From assembly GCF_020523965.1 (NCBI RefSeq), contig NZ_JAJAPX010000004.1:62001-126000 (forward strand): DNA of 64,000 nucleotides, written 5' to 3'. The position numbers and the translations under genes are program-made. The notes beneath the pieces are model-generated. The model had not been told where the DNA came from and searched no databases. It was given only the letters and a program-made list of their open reading frames with translations. The DNA is from Neotamlana sargassicola (GTDB lineage Bacteria; Bacteroidota; Bacteroidia; Flavobacteriales; Flavobacteriaceae). Positions 36,462 through 45,577 of this stretch are shown piece after piece; the first letter of the stretch is position 1, and each line of letters opens with the position of its first letter.

Positions 36462-37721
36462 TTAATTTAGCAAACTCTTATAGAGATTAATGTAATTTTG
36501 GGCTTGTATATTTAAATCGTATTTATCAATAGCGTTTTTCCGAATTTCGTTAGCCATAAACCGATTGGAATTATCAAGAAATTTTTCAATTTCGCATTTT
36601 AAGGCATTCGCCGAAATTTGGTTAGCAATATAACCGTTTTCCTCGTGTTTTACCATATCTAAAATACCGCCCACAGGAAAACCTATAACAGGTGTACCGC
36701 ACATTAACGACTCTAAAACAGTATTTGGTAAGTTATCCATTAACGAAGGGATAACAAAAACATCGGCTGCCGAATAGGCAACACTCATAAGTAATTCATC
36801 GTTAATAGCGCCCAGTTCTATTACATTATTTGTAAAATTAAGTTTTACTTTTTTATGGCCTATTGCGCACAAAACAACATTGTTGTTTTTTAAGAGCTTA
36901 AAAGCTTTAACTAAAAAATCGAATCCTTTTCGGTTTGTATTATTTAACGACTCTGCCACAAAAAGAATTACTTTTTTATCCTGAGGTAACTTTAAAAGGT
37001 TACGAGAATAAACCTTGTCTCTAATATTAAAGATTTCTTTATTTAATCCGTAAGCAATATGTTTTACAGTTTTACCGTGAAGTACAGTGCTATTTAAGGC
37101 TTCATTTTGTAACCATTTAGAAGGCGCAACTAGAGTAAGGTTATTTACCGAATTAAATATTTTAGTTTTATAATTACTGTAATATGCATTGGTTTGATTT
37201 TCTAACTCTGAATAATCTCTATAAATAGGATTACCCTTGTTATTAGCTCCAATAATAGTTTCGGTATAATGCTCACCCCCTGTAAAGGTATTCATGTCGT
37301 GCATGGTCCAAACCACAGGTTTAGTGTTTTTACCAAAAAATGATTTTAAATCCAAAAATCCTGAAACCCAATGTAAATTAACAACATCTGCTTCTTGATA
37401 CCATTTATTTTTTGTTATATCGAATTCTGAAAACGGAAAACTAAACAATTCTAAGCGCGACGAACGTTGCTTAAGAAATACTACTTCATTCGATTTTTTC
37501 TTGAGATTGTAATTTTCTAGTAATTTAAAAAGCTTCTTTTTTAACCGATTGTAAATACTTATTTTTTCAGGTAAAACTTTAAATGTTTGAGGAAGATTTT
37601 TATGCTTTTTAATTAAAATTACTTTAGAATCTATACCATTATTTAACAATCCTTCATGCAACCTTAAACATGCGTTTGCAGCCCCACCAATATCGCTAGT
37701 ATTTACAATTAAAACTTTCAA
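36462..37721 (-). CDS. Glycosyltransferase family 4 (GT-B)
   Basis: This is a 419-residue GT-B transferase. It opens KVLIVNTSDIGGAANACLRL (about 2-21), an acceptor-domain pattern of WcaC-like GT4 enzymes, and has VVNLHWVSGFLDL and VWTMHDMNTFTGG (about 137-149) in the middle. The donor domain shows VILFVAESLNNTNRKGFDFL, and MDNLPNTVLESLMCGTPVIG (about 346-365) is the EX7E-type site. It lies six bases after the GT2-FkbM fusion gene. The order of motifs suggests a fucosyl- or galactosyl-transferase-like enzyme of the colanic-acid type, but that is weak evidence. Confidence 0.88.
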   Translation of the reverse strand: MKVLIVNTSDIGGAANACLRLHEGLLNNGIDSKVILIKKHKNLPQTFKVLPEKISIYNRLKKKLFKLLENYNLKKKSNEVVFLKQRSSRLELFSFPFSEFDITKNKWYQEADVVNLHWVSGFLDLKSFFGKNTKPVVWTMHDMNTFTGGEHYTETIIGANNKGNPIYRDYSELENQTNAYYSNYKTKIFNSVNNLTLVAPSKWLQNEALNSTVLHGKTVKHIAYGLNKEIFNIRDKVYSRNLLKLPQDKKVILFVAESLNNTNRKGFDFLVKAFKLLKNNNVVLCAIGHKKVKLNFTNNVIELGAINDELLMSVAYSAADVFVIPSLMDNLPNTVLESLMCGTPVIGFPVGGILDMVKHEENGYIANQISANALKCEIEKFLDNSNRFMANEIRKNAIDKYDLNIQAQNYINLYKSLLN

Positions 37722-37726
37722 AAAAA

Positions 37727-39427
37727 CTATTGTTTTATTCCGTAAATATTTAATTGCATATCCATATTTGCATATGTTCTTATATTAAAAAACGGAGATT
37801 TACTGGCTAACCCAGCAGAAATATACAACCTAAATCCATTATTTTTTAAAGTATTAATAATTTCGTTTAGCGTTTGTTCTTGATTTACATAAGAATGATA
37901 TTCTACAAAAATACGTTCAACAAAGTGTAATTTATTTGATATTGCATGAAGCACCTCTGTCTCTGCTCCTTCTATATCAATTTTTAAAAAATCGACAGGT
38001 TTATAAATGTATTGCCCTAAATTAACCACGGCCACTTGATTAATATTATTTTTTAAGTTTTTTTTATTTGAGAAATTTAGAGTTCCTGCATCGGCACCTT
38101 CCGAAAAGAATGACAACGTTGTATCCTCTTTCCAAACACCTTTATTAATTAATTCTACTTTTGAAAACTCAAACGATTCTATATTCTTCTTTAAAATTTT
38201 ATAAATTTCTGGGTCGGGCTCGAAGGCTAGAATTTGTGCTTGAGGAAACTGTTTTTTTAAGTAAATTGTAGCAAGGCCTATATTTGCTCCCGCATCTATT
38301 ATGTATTGCTCCGGTTTTTTTGAGGTATACTTATAAATTTGTTCTATAAAAATTTCATTGTACATAAAAACAAAAGAAGCTCCATCTGGCACGACAACAG
38401 TTTTCCCTAAAATATTTGTTTTTGTTTTAGTAAACCGCGACAGTTTTAACAATCTTGATATTTCTTTTCCACGTTTTTTGTTAAACTTCCGCCTAACCAA
38501 ATCAATTAACTCGGGAGCTATAAGCTTTTTTGTTAACTTTTTAATTTTGGGCATTAAGGCATTTTTATTTATTTCATTTTCATTTTTAACCACTCTTATA
38601 ATTTTTGGTTTTAATACCACATCTTCCTTTACCAAGTCTATTTTGTTTGTTGGTAAAAAACCTGTTTTTGTAAAACTATGAGGGTTAGCAAGACAATGAA
38701 TGCCACTTCCATCTAAACCAATATTACTTAACAGGGGAATTTTAGGATATAAAAATACACCTTTATTTAAGAACATTGACACATAAAAACGTACTGCCCA
38801 AGAATCATTTACACCAGCAACCTGATTTTTTAACATGTTATAATACTGCAACTCCCCAAAATTTATTTCATCAGCTAATTGCCTGTTATCTATTTCTTTT
38901 AATAATTCGTATCCATTAAAGTTTATTTTATCCCATCTATCAAGCCAGGTTGCATAACCCCAAGAACTCATAATGGGAAGAAAGTAAGTGTTATTTGTAA
39001 TTGATTTATTGGTAGAAAAACAATGACCTGTTACCCCAAATACTTTCTTGTCGTTTTTATAAACCTCGAGACCTTTATTTATAAAACCTAAAAAATACTT
39101 ACTTACTACAATATCGTCTTCTAAAACAATTACACGTTTGTATTTTTTAATAACTTCTGAAACTCCAGTTATAACAGATTTAGACAAGCCATAGTTACAC
39201 GTTCTTTTTATAACAGAAACTGTTTTAAACCTATTTTCATTCTTGGCAATAATTTGAACAGATTCAATTTTTTTCAAATCTAATTCTTGCATATTAGGTT
39301 TAGCTCCATCGCAAAATATATACAAATTGCTATGTTTAGCTTCTGAATTTGAGGACAAGGCATCAAGAGTTTGCTGCAAATGCAAAGGCCTGTTATAAGC
39401 AAAAATTAATATTGGGGCAAGGTTCAT
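37727..39427 (-). CDS. Fusion of GT-A glycosyltransferase and FkbM-family methyltransferase
   Basis: This 566-residue protein has two domains. The first (about 1-260) is a GT-A enzyme of GT13-like or general sugar-transferase type: PILIFAYNRPLHLQQTLDAL at 5-24, VIVLEDDIVVSKYFLGFIN (acidic site at 103-105), and SSWGYATWLDRWDK (about 154-167). After a basic linker (about 290-335) comes an FkbM methyltransferase: YIIDAGANIGLATIYL at 375-390, AFEPDPEIYKILKKNI at 401-416, and a late DFLKIDIEGAETEVL. It could add a sugar and then O-methylate it, as a capping pair. No frameshift is seen between the halves. Confidence 0.87.
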   Translation of the reverse strand: MNLAPILIFAYNRPLHLQQTLDALSSNSEAKHSNLYIFCDGAKPNMQELDLKKIESVQIIAKNENRFKTVSVIKRTCNYGLSKSVITGVSEVIKKYKRVIVLEDDIVVSKYFLGFINKGLEVYKNDKKVFGVTGHCFSTNKSITNNTYFLPIMSSWGYATWLDRWDKINFNGYELLKEIDNRQLADEINFGELQYYNMLKNQVAGVNDSWAVRFYVSMFLNKGVFLYPKIPLLSNIGLDGSGIHCLANPHSFTKTGFLPTNKIDLVKEDVVLKPKIIRVVKNENEINKNALMPKIKKLTKKLIAPELIDLVRRKFNKKRGKEISRLLKLSRFTKTKTNILGKTVVVPDGASFVFMYNEIFIEQIYKYTSKKPEQYIIDAGANIGLATIYLKKQFPQAQILAFEPDPEIYKILKKNIESFEFSKVELINKGVWKEDTTLSFFSEGADAGTLNFSNKKNLKNNINQVAVVNLGQYIYKPVDFLKIDIEGAETEVLHAISNKLHFVERIFVEYHSYVNQEQTLNEIINTLKNNGFRLYISAGLASKSPFFNIRTYANMDMQLNIYGIKQ

Positions 39428-39443
39428 TTTACGTTGCTTTACA

Positions 39444-40436
39444 TTATTTTAACCAACCTTTAATTCTTTTTTTAATAGGCTTGGGAATAGGGCTTAAAAT
39501 ACAAGTTCTTAAACTATTTGCTTTATAAATATTCAACAAAATATAGGTATTTGCATTATACTTATGCTTTTTTAAAAAATATTTTTTAAACGTATTACAA
39601 ACTAACTTAAACAGTTTTGTTGGCACCCAACTTAAGTTTAAGCTCATCATTTTAATATAGGATGAACTTTCTTTATGATAACAAAAAAACTCACCTTGTT
39701 TGTTAAAATATATTTTTTTTAAAAATTGATTTTTTAAAGGCTCATTATAAGTATCATAACCATGATTCATGCAAATACAGTCGTCGAAAGACTCATTATT
39801 TTTAATAGTATTCAATCTGATGCTATTTACATTTTCTTGGTTTTTATATGCCGTATAAGCTCGCATTTCTGTAAATGCATAATTAGGATGCTTTTTAAAA
39901 TCCTTTCGTTGGATGTTTAAGTAATTTTCATCTTGAAACAGTTCGTTTATTTTCTTAACATAACCATCTATTACTTTAAAAGAAGACACAAAACCATTTA
40001 TACATTTGCCATTACATTGCTCGGTACAATCGTAACCAACAAATTTAAATTCTTGATTTTTTAGATTAGTTAAGATTAAATTATCTGAATCGAAATGCCA
40101 AAATGAGTTTATATTTTTTTCTTTCACAAAACCATGAATGTAAAACCAACGCTTAAAAACAAAGTTGGTCCAAAATTCTTTTCCATGTTTAACTCCTGCA
40201 ACATGTTTATAAACCTTATCGAAAGTTTTTATTTCGTTTGTTGTATAAAAATCCTTAAAATGGTAATGCTCTACTTTGGCTTTTTTGGCAATATGCTCGT
40301 TTTCATTATCACCTAAAAGCACAACATGACTTCCAGGATTGGTAAGTTTGGCTTGCTTTAAGGTATAGTACAAATAATCTGAATTACCATAATGACAAAA
40401 CAAAATATAACAGGGGTTTAATTCGTTATCTATCAT
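39444..40436 (-). CDS. Putative glycosyltransferase-like protein, unassigned
   Basis: This is a 330-residue protein with no signal peptide. I do not recognise a family. The beginning CYILFCHYGNSDYLYYTLKQ (about 9-28) and VVLLGDNEN look like a GT-A nucleotide fold, and FWHFDSDNLILT (about 112-123) gives a DxD-type metal site, so a sugar transferase is probable. A Cys-rich stretch (DCTEQCNGKCINGF, about 135-148) is unusual for such enzymes and could bind a metal or form a structural loop. The start overlaps the upstream GT2 stop by four bases. Confidence 0.6.
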   Translation of the reverse strand: MIDNELNPCYILFCHYGNSDYLYYTLKQAKLTNPGSHVVLLGDNENEHIAKKAKVEHYHFKDFYTTNEIKTFDKVYKHVAGVKHGKEFWTNFVFKRWFYIHGFVKEKNINSFWHFDSDNLILTNLKNQEFKFVGYDCTEQCNGKCINGFVSSFKVIDGYVKKINELFQDENYLNIQRKDFKKHPNYAFTEMRAYTAYKNQENVNSIRLNTIKNNESFDDCICMNHGYDTYNEPLKNQFLKKIYFNKQGEFFCYHKESSSYIKMMSLNLSWVPTKLFKLVCNTFKKYFLKKHKYNANTYILLNIYKANSLRTCILSPIPKPIKKRIKGWLK

Positions 40437-41362
40437 TTTTTAATCAGATTTACAATTGGAAAATATTTAAGATTTAAATTAGAAAAAAACAGTCTAAAAG
40501 ACGACATAAAAATTTTAACCCAACTTAATAATTGGTTTAAAAACTTATTTTTTTCGCCGCTATAAAAAAACCACAAATAACTTAATTGTTTATCAATTCG
40601 AGTAAGCGACACGTTGTTTTTTGCACTCCAAACAATAAGCGATTCGTATGTTTTGCCATGATATTTAGAATATACTTTTCTATTACTAAAAACATTATTT
40701 TCATGCACCCCTCGTACGGCTACGGCTTGGGTTACACCACCAGCAAACAATTTACATTTTAAGGCAACCTTGTAAATAAAATCGGTGTCTTCGCCTACGG
40801 TTAATTTACTATTAAACAAACCAGACAACCTAATAGCTTCCTTTTTTAAAGTTAATCCGTTTAAATGCAAATGGCCTTTTCCCAACATAAATGCTTCAAA
40901 TACTTCATTAGGGCAAATGCCTGGGCTAAGGGTACATAAATTAGTTCTATTGGCATCATTTTCACTAACATTACGATAATAATGAAACCCAACAGCATTA
41001 TAAACACCGTCTGCTTCGTTTTGAGTTAAAAATACTTTTGCATCCGTTTTAAATCTGTTTTCTAAATAAAAATCGTCTGCATCTAGAAACGCGATATAAT
41101 TTGATGATGCTTTTTTAATTCCAAGGTTTCTACTAGTAGCGCGTCCTTTATTTTTTTTATTTTTATGATGATGAATTTTTACTCTTTCATCTTCGATTTG
41201 TAGGTTTTTTAGCAATTTCAATGAGTTATCGGTACTACCATCGTTTACCACAACAACTTCGGCAACTTCCGGTTGTTTTAATGCCGATTTTACAGCTTTT
41301 TCGATAAAGCGCTCGCAGTTATATACTGGAATAATTACAGAAACTTTAAAACCTAACTTCAT
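40433..41362 (-). CDS. Glycosyltransferase family 2 (GT-A)
   Basis: This is a 309-residue inverting transferase. VSVIIPVYNCERFIEKAVKS (about 8-27), VVVNDGSTDNSLKLLKN, KKNKGRATSRNLGIKKASSN and FLDADDFYLENRF (DxDD about 94-97) are canonical GT2 elements. TVGEDTDFIYKVALKCKL (about 187-204) is the catalytic-base segment. Its start is one base from the stop of the upstream gene (shared position 41362). Specificity unknown. Confidence 0.9.
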   Translation of the reverse strand: MKLGFKVSVIIPVYNCERFIEKAVKSALKQPEVAEVVVVNDGSTDNSLKLLKNLQIEDERVKIHHHKNKKNKGRATSRNLGIKKASSNYIAFLDADDFYLENRFKTDAKVFLTQNEADGVYNAVGFHYYRNVSENDANRTNLCTLSPGICPNEVFEAFMLGKGHLHLNGLTLKKEAIRLSGLFNSKLTVGEDTDFIYKVALKCKLFAGGVTQAVAVRGVHENNVFSNRKVYSKYHGKTYESLIVWSAKNNVSLTRIDKQLSYLWFFYSGEKNKFLNQLLSWVKIFMSSFRLFFSNLNLKYFPIVNLIKK

Positions 41363-42138
41363 TAAAACTTATTAATTAATCCTAGTTTTATTAACCAGTT
41401 AATTTTTCTTGACTTTCGTAAAGTTCTTAAAGTACGTTCTAACTTAAATTTATACTTTAAATCGTTTAAAAGAAGCGGGAAATCTTGTTTTAAAACAAGC
41501 TGTCTTTCTTTTTCCATAGCTTCAAAACTACCTTTTGATGAACTTACGCCACCTTCATAAAAATTTGAAAACACCTCATTAACATGCTTATAACTTGCAT
41601 TATATTTTATAAGTGCTGTGATAATAAATTTCCAATCGGATACTAATTTTAAATGTTCATCATACGCCCCCACTGTATAAAACAATTCTTTTTTTATAAA
41701 TATAGATTGGTGCGGAATAGTATCGTTATGTAAATAAAAGAAACTCATTTCGTTAGGCACTTCTCTTACCCATTTTTTATTGTTTTTTATTCTATTGATA
41801 TTAAAATATACAAAATCTTCACCAGATAAATGTTTTGCAACTTTTGCTAAAGCACTTTCATTAACCAAATTGTCGCCACTATTTAAAAAAAACAAATAAT
41901 CGCCTTGAGCTTGTTTTATGCCTTTATTCATGGCATTGTAGATACCAGTATCTGGTTCGCTAACATAATAATTTAAGCCTGTTTTATACTGCTCAATTAT
42001 ATGTTTACTACCATCTGTTGAATTGCCATCAATAACAATTAACTCATAATCATTAAAGGTTTGGGCTTGTACACTTTTAAGCGTACGCTCTAAACCTTGT
42101 TTATTGTTGTAGTTAATTGTAATTATTGATATTAGCAT
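41362..42138 (-). CDS. Glycosyltransferase family 2, WcaA-like, paralogue of 35678-36454
   Basis: This 258-residue enzyme is close in length and sequence to the one at 35678-36454. LISIITINYNNKQGLERTLK, IVIDGNSTDGSKHIIEQY, GIYNAMNKGIKQAQGDYLFF and LNSGDNL cover the nucleotide site, with SGD in place of DxD. LVSDWKFIITALIKYN (about 168-183) is the catalytic region. The two paralogues differ most in the middle third, which in this group contacts the acceptor. It ends where the next GT2 gene starts. Confidence 0.88.
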   Translation of the reverse strand: MLISIITINYNNKQGLERTLKSVQAQTFNDYELIVIDGNSTDGSKHIIEQYKTGLNYYVSEPDTGIYNAMNKGIKQAQGDYLFFLNSGDNLVNESALAKVAKHLSGEDFVYFNINRIKNNKKWVREVPNEMSFFYLHNDTIPHQSIFIKKELFYTVGAYDEHLKLVSDWKFIITALIKYNASYKHVNEVFSNFYEGGVSSSKGSFEAMEKERQLVLKQDFPLLLNDLKYKFKLERTLRTLRKSRKINWLIKLGLINKF

Positions 42139-42150
42139 AATGCAATTTCC

Positions 42151-43074
42151 TTATTTATTATTTCTTAAAAGGAACCTAAATTTCTTTTTTAACCAAGTTG
42201 TAAATAAGAAATTTTTATGATATTTTTTTAATTCATTTAATTCATGAATTTCAGGTAAATGGGTATTTATAGCTTCTTTAATTCCCTTGTTTACAATTGA
42301 TTCGTACTTATAATTGGTAAATTGATTAAAACTTTGATAAATAAAAATCATACCATACACTTTAAAATATCCTTTATGTTTAGTTGAAGCTCCGGTATTG
42401 TGCAACCTATAACAGCCCATGGTGATAGGCAGATATTTAAATTTCCCTCTTAAAGATAAAAGTAATAAAAAAGGAAAATCACCACTTATGCACCGAAAAA
42501 ACCAATTTGGCAGCTCAAAATCATCAAGGTTTCTAAACATTATAGAGCAGGTAGGAACAAACCATTTCTCGATAATATCTTCGGTTTTAAACACTTCCTT
42601 TTGATTGTTTTTTATCATTGAAGTTTCCGTTGTTTTTTTTCCTCGCGAATTTAAAATAGTTACGTTATGAAAACAGAGTACAAAATCTGAGTTATTATTA
42701 AAAAAATCAACCTGTTTTTGCAGTTTTAGTGGGTCTGTCCAATAATCGTCGCCTTCACAAACAGCAATAAATTCGCCTTTTGCCCGAGGAAAGTTAAACC
42801 TTGGATTCATTCCAGATTTAAATTTTGATTTTTGATTTTCGGTTTGATAAATTGGCTTAAAAATTTCAGGATGTTTTGCTTCGTAAGACCTAATAATATC
42901 TGCACTAGAATCGGTTGAAGCGTCGTCGTGAATTACAACTTCAAACGGAAAACTGGTTTGTTGCATTAAAAAGCTATCGAGAGTTTGTTTTAAGAATTTC
43001 TCATGGTTATAAACCAAACAACAAATACTTACCAATGGTTTTTCAACATCAACGCTTTTTAAGTCTTGGTTCAT
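42151..43074 (-). CDS. Glycosyltransferase family 2 (GT-A)
   Basis: This is a 307-residue transferase. VSICCLVYNHEKFLKQTLDS (about 15-34), VVIHDDASTDSSADIIRSY and AVCEGDDYWTDPLKLQKQVD (about 100-119) define the nucleotide and metal sites. The overall pattern is like that of the enzyme at 29554-30483. The C-terminal helix-rich tail is basic (TWLKKKFRFLLRNNK), as expected for a peripheral membrane enzyme. It lies six bases after the sulfotransferase gene upstream. Confidence 0.88.
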   Translation of the reverse strand: MNQDLKSVDVEKPLVSICCLVYNHEKFLKQTLDSFLMQQTSFPFEVVIHDDASTDSSADIIRSYEAKHPEIFKPIYQTENQKSKFKSGMNPRFNFPRAKGEFIAVCEGDDYWTDPLKLQKQVDFFNNNSDFVLCFHNVTILNSRGKKTTETSMIKNNQKEVFKTEDIIEKWFVPTCSIMFRNLDDFELPNWFFRCISGDFPFLLLLSLRGKFKYLPITMGCYRLHNTGASTKHKGYFKVYGMIFIYQSFNQFTNYKYESIVNKGIKEAINTHLPEIHELNELKKYHKNFLFTTWLKKKFRFLLRNNK

Positions 43075-43080
43075 ATTTTA

Positions 43081-44067
43081 TTAAACGTTTTGAATTTCTA
43101 AATACTTACTATACCAAGCCTCTCGCTTTAGCTTTTCTTCCTCTGGAATTAAGTTATAAGCAGGTTTTTCATGGCGTTCTTGTTTTACGAAAACATCATG
43201 CAAGCTGTTAAATGCTTTTTCACTTAATAGCTCGAAATCTTTTTCATAGCCTAAAAAACTCATCTCTTCATTACAAACAAACTCAATGTATTGTATTTGT
43301 TCTTTAGTTAATTTGGCTTTATATTTTTTCGAATTATTTTTTAGTATTGCTTTGTTTAAATTTTTCCAGTTATCGGTTTTCGAAGCGTTTTTAACCGACA
43401 TATTATTTTTATGAAAACTTAGCATTTCAGCTTCAAAATTAATACTTAAAAAATCGCAAATATTTAAAATACTTTGTTCTTGATCTTCAGTTAACGCTTC
43501 ATATTTTACAAGTATAATTTTATTAGTTTTAGTTAATTGTTTAAAAAGTGAAATAGTATGTTCTTGATTTTTTTTCCAAATATTTGCAGCTCTTACTACA
43601 TCGCCTCGATGAATAGGTGAGTTAACCCAGGATAAAGCCATATCGCGTGGGTCTCGAACTAACCAAATATATTTTGCATTTTCAAAATTCTCGTTAATAT
43701 ACGGAGCCAAATTAAAGGTATTAACCTCTTTAATAAATGCATGCGTTTTTAAGTGATGTTTGGCTTCTTTGTTATAAATATATTTAACTACCGAAGCCAA
43801 ACTTCTATTTGTAATATTTAGTAGTTCGGTTTTATTAAAATTAACCTCCCATACGCCAATTTTTAAATTAAACATTTCTAAAATGTCACTTATAAATCTA
43901 TTCCAATTAGCGTCTTCTTGCAAATTGCCATACTTACTCATTACAGGATAAAAAATTCGTAATAAATGTGGCGAAGTTGGGCCACAATATTGCGAATGGG
44001 CATCAATTATTTTGGTTATTAAATTGCTTCCTGAACGCTCTGAACTGATTAAAAAATCGCACCTCAT
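43081..44067 (-). CDS. Sulfotransferase domain protein
   Basis: This 328-residue protein has the PAPS-binding elements of the general sulfotransferase fold: SSERSGSNLITKI (RSGSNL at 11-16) as the 5'-phosphosulfate loop and YIWLVRDPRDMALSW (133-147; Arg138, Arg141, Ser146) as the 3'-phosphate site. The target is probably a sugar of this locus, because the gene overlaps a second sulfotransferase gene by four bases and lies among glycosyltransferases. Wax-ester or lipid sulfation is a less likely alternative. Cytoplasmic; no signal peptide. Confidence 0.85.
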   Translation of the reverse strand: MRCDFLISSERSGSNLITKIIDAHSQYCGPTSPHLLRIFYPVMSKYGNLQEDANWNRFISDILEMFNLKIGVWEVNFNKTELLNITNRSLASVVKYIYNKEAKHHLKTHAFIKEVNTFNLAPYINENFENAKYIWLVRDPRDMALSWVNSPIHRGDVVRAANIWKKNQEHTISLFKQLTKTNKIILVKYEALTEDQEQSILNICDFLSINFEAEMLSFHKNNMSVKNASKTDNWKNLNKAILKNNSKKYKAKLTKEQIQYIEFVCNEEMSFLGYEKDFELLSEKAFNSLHDVFVKQERHEKPAYNLIPEEEKLKREAWYSKYLEIQNV

Positions 44068-44870
44068 AAAATAAATTTTTTCAATTCTGTATTTTCTAAA
44101 TCGCGTTCTATAAAACTAATAATTTCAGGAGGTAATTGCCTCCATTTTTTATCGTCTTTTTTGGTTTTAAAAACACTGTACGCGTCTGTATTGTTTACTT
44201 CATTTTTACTTAAAATAAAATTTTGAGTTGATTTTGAATAGCTTAAATTACAAAAATCGAATAAAGCTTTTACTTCAAACTCTGTTTGGTTTAATAGGTT
44301 TTCATATTGTATGAGCTTAAATCGATTTTTAAATTGTTTTTCTAACCTTAAGAACATTAATGAGACTTCTTTCCATTTTTCGTAACCATTAAATTCTTCA
44401 ATTTTATTTAAATTTTTTTTCTTGGCATAGCGCCATTCTTCCAAAACCTGCCAACCTAAATCTTTTCTAAATTCTCTTGGAGCATTTAACCAAGAATAAA
44501 CCACAGCTAACGGATTACGAACAAGACCTATTACTTTTAACTCCTTGTCTTGTTTTAAAATATGCTCTAAAATATGATGATATCTTACTTCTTTATAAAC
44601 AATTGCTTTAAATGAGGCTTCTTTGTTAAAAATAGGAAGCTTACCATCTTTCCTAGCTTCAACCTGATTTATAAAATCATCACTTGATTTCGATATATCT
44701 GTAAAAAAATCTTGAATATTTTGATTAGTTGAACTTGTTGAAAGCCTGCCTTTAAAGGCATAAGAAAATAATGGTTGATATTTATAAACAACATCTGGGT
44801 GACTATTAAAAATCTCACCAAGCCAGGTTGAACCAGAACGAGGCACACTATGCACGGCTATTTTTATCAC
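44064..44870 (-). CDS. Sulfotransferase domain protein
   Basis: This 268-residue protein is a second PAPS-dependent transferase next to the first. VPRSGSTWLGEIF (PRSGSTW at 10-16) is the 5'-phosphosulfate loop and VIGLVRNPLAVVYSWLNAPR (113-132) the 3'-phosphate site. The following DLGWQVLEEWRYAKKKN helix and the pattern HPDVVYKYQPLFSYAF after the first loop resemble carbohydrate 6-O-sulfotransferases of the Sulfotransfer_1/3 type. It overlaps both neighbours by four bases (ATGA), so it is translated in step with the WbqC-like protein and the other sulfotransferase. Confidence 0.87.
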   Translation of the reverse strand: MIKIAVHSVPRSGSTWLGEIFNSHPDVVYKYQPLFSYAFKGRLSTSSTNQNIQDFFTDISKSSDDFINQVEARKDGKLPIFNKEASFKAIVYKEVRYHHILEHILKQDKELKVIGLVRNPLAVVYSWLNAPREFRKDLGWQVLEEWRYAKKKNLNKIEEFNGYEKWKEVSLMFLRLEKQFKNRFKLIQYENLLNQTEFEVKALFDFCNLSYSKSTQNFILSKNEVNNTDAYSVFKTKKDDKKWRQLPPEIISFIERDLENTELKKFIL

Positions 44871-45577
44871 ACTAAAGTATATTTTGTTAGCATGTCTCGT
44901 ATTTCATCAGGACTATTAAACATCATTACATCTATAATTGAAAGTCCTTTTATAAATTCACTATTAGAAAATTGATTGTATTCTGGTAATTCTGGCTTCA
45001 AGAATTTTAGAACAATCTCGTCTTTACTAAACATTTCTTTAGAATAAATAGCTTTTCCCCCTATTGCATTTATATAAACGTTACATTTTTCTATTTTACA
45101 AATATTAATCAACCTATCTTCTTTGCTGAACACTTCCAATCCAGTGTAGGCTTTTGATGATATTTTTAAATTAACATCTAAATCTAAATAATTTAACACC
45201 TCTTTAATGCTTAAAATACTAAGTTCTGAAATTGTTTTGCAATTTGATTCTAAAGCTTTATTAAACAAATGGAATACATCTGAAAAATAAGGTGCTTTTG
45301 TATAAGCATGTTTAATTGTCTCTTTTAAATTTAAATATGCCTTACTGTCTTTATGTAAATAAACGTCTTTTATTAACTTATTTTGACTTATATTTTTACA
45401 AGGAAATGTTATTATTTTGCCCTTTTCTTGAACTAATATTTTATTTCTATTAACCCAACCTTTTTTTATGAAGTTAACATCATCATATAAAATAAATTCA
45501 TCTACTGCATTAATTAATTGAAAATACCCTAAATAAGGAAAAACATACGGTTGCATGATTGCTATTTTATGCTCCAT
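44867..45577 (-). CDS. WbqC family protein
   Basis: This 236-residue protein belongs to the WbqC family, which is found in O-antigen and capsule loci and whose reaction is not established. The N-terminus IAIMQPYVFPYLGYFQLINA (about 5-24) and VNFIKKGWVNRNKILV (about 35-50) are hallmark segments; YINAIGGKAIYSKEMF (about 167-182) is the later one. It overlaps the sulfotransferase downstream by four and the aminotransferase upstream by eleven bases. In other loci WbqC often accompanies DegT-type aminotransferases, so it may act on the amino sugar, for example as an acyltransferase or amide-forming enzyme. That is inference. Confidence 0.88.
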   Translation of the reverse strand: MEHKIAIMQPYVFPYLGYFQLINAVDEFILYDDVNFIKKGWVNRNKILVQEKGKIITFPCKNISQNKLIKDVYLHKDSKAYLNLKETIKHAYTKAPYFSDVFHLFNKALESNCKTISELSILSIKEVLNYLDLDVNLKISSKAYTGLEVFSKEDRLINICKIEKCNVYINAIGGKAIYSKEMFSKDEIVLKFLKPELPEYNQFSNSEFIKGLSIIDVMMFNSPDEIRDMLTKYTLV

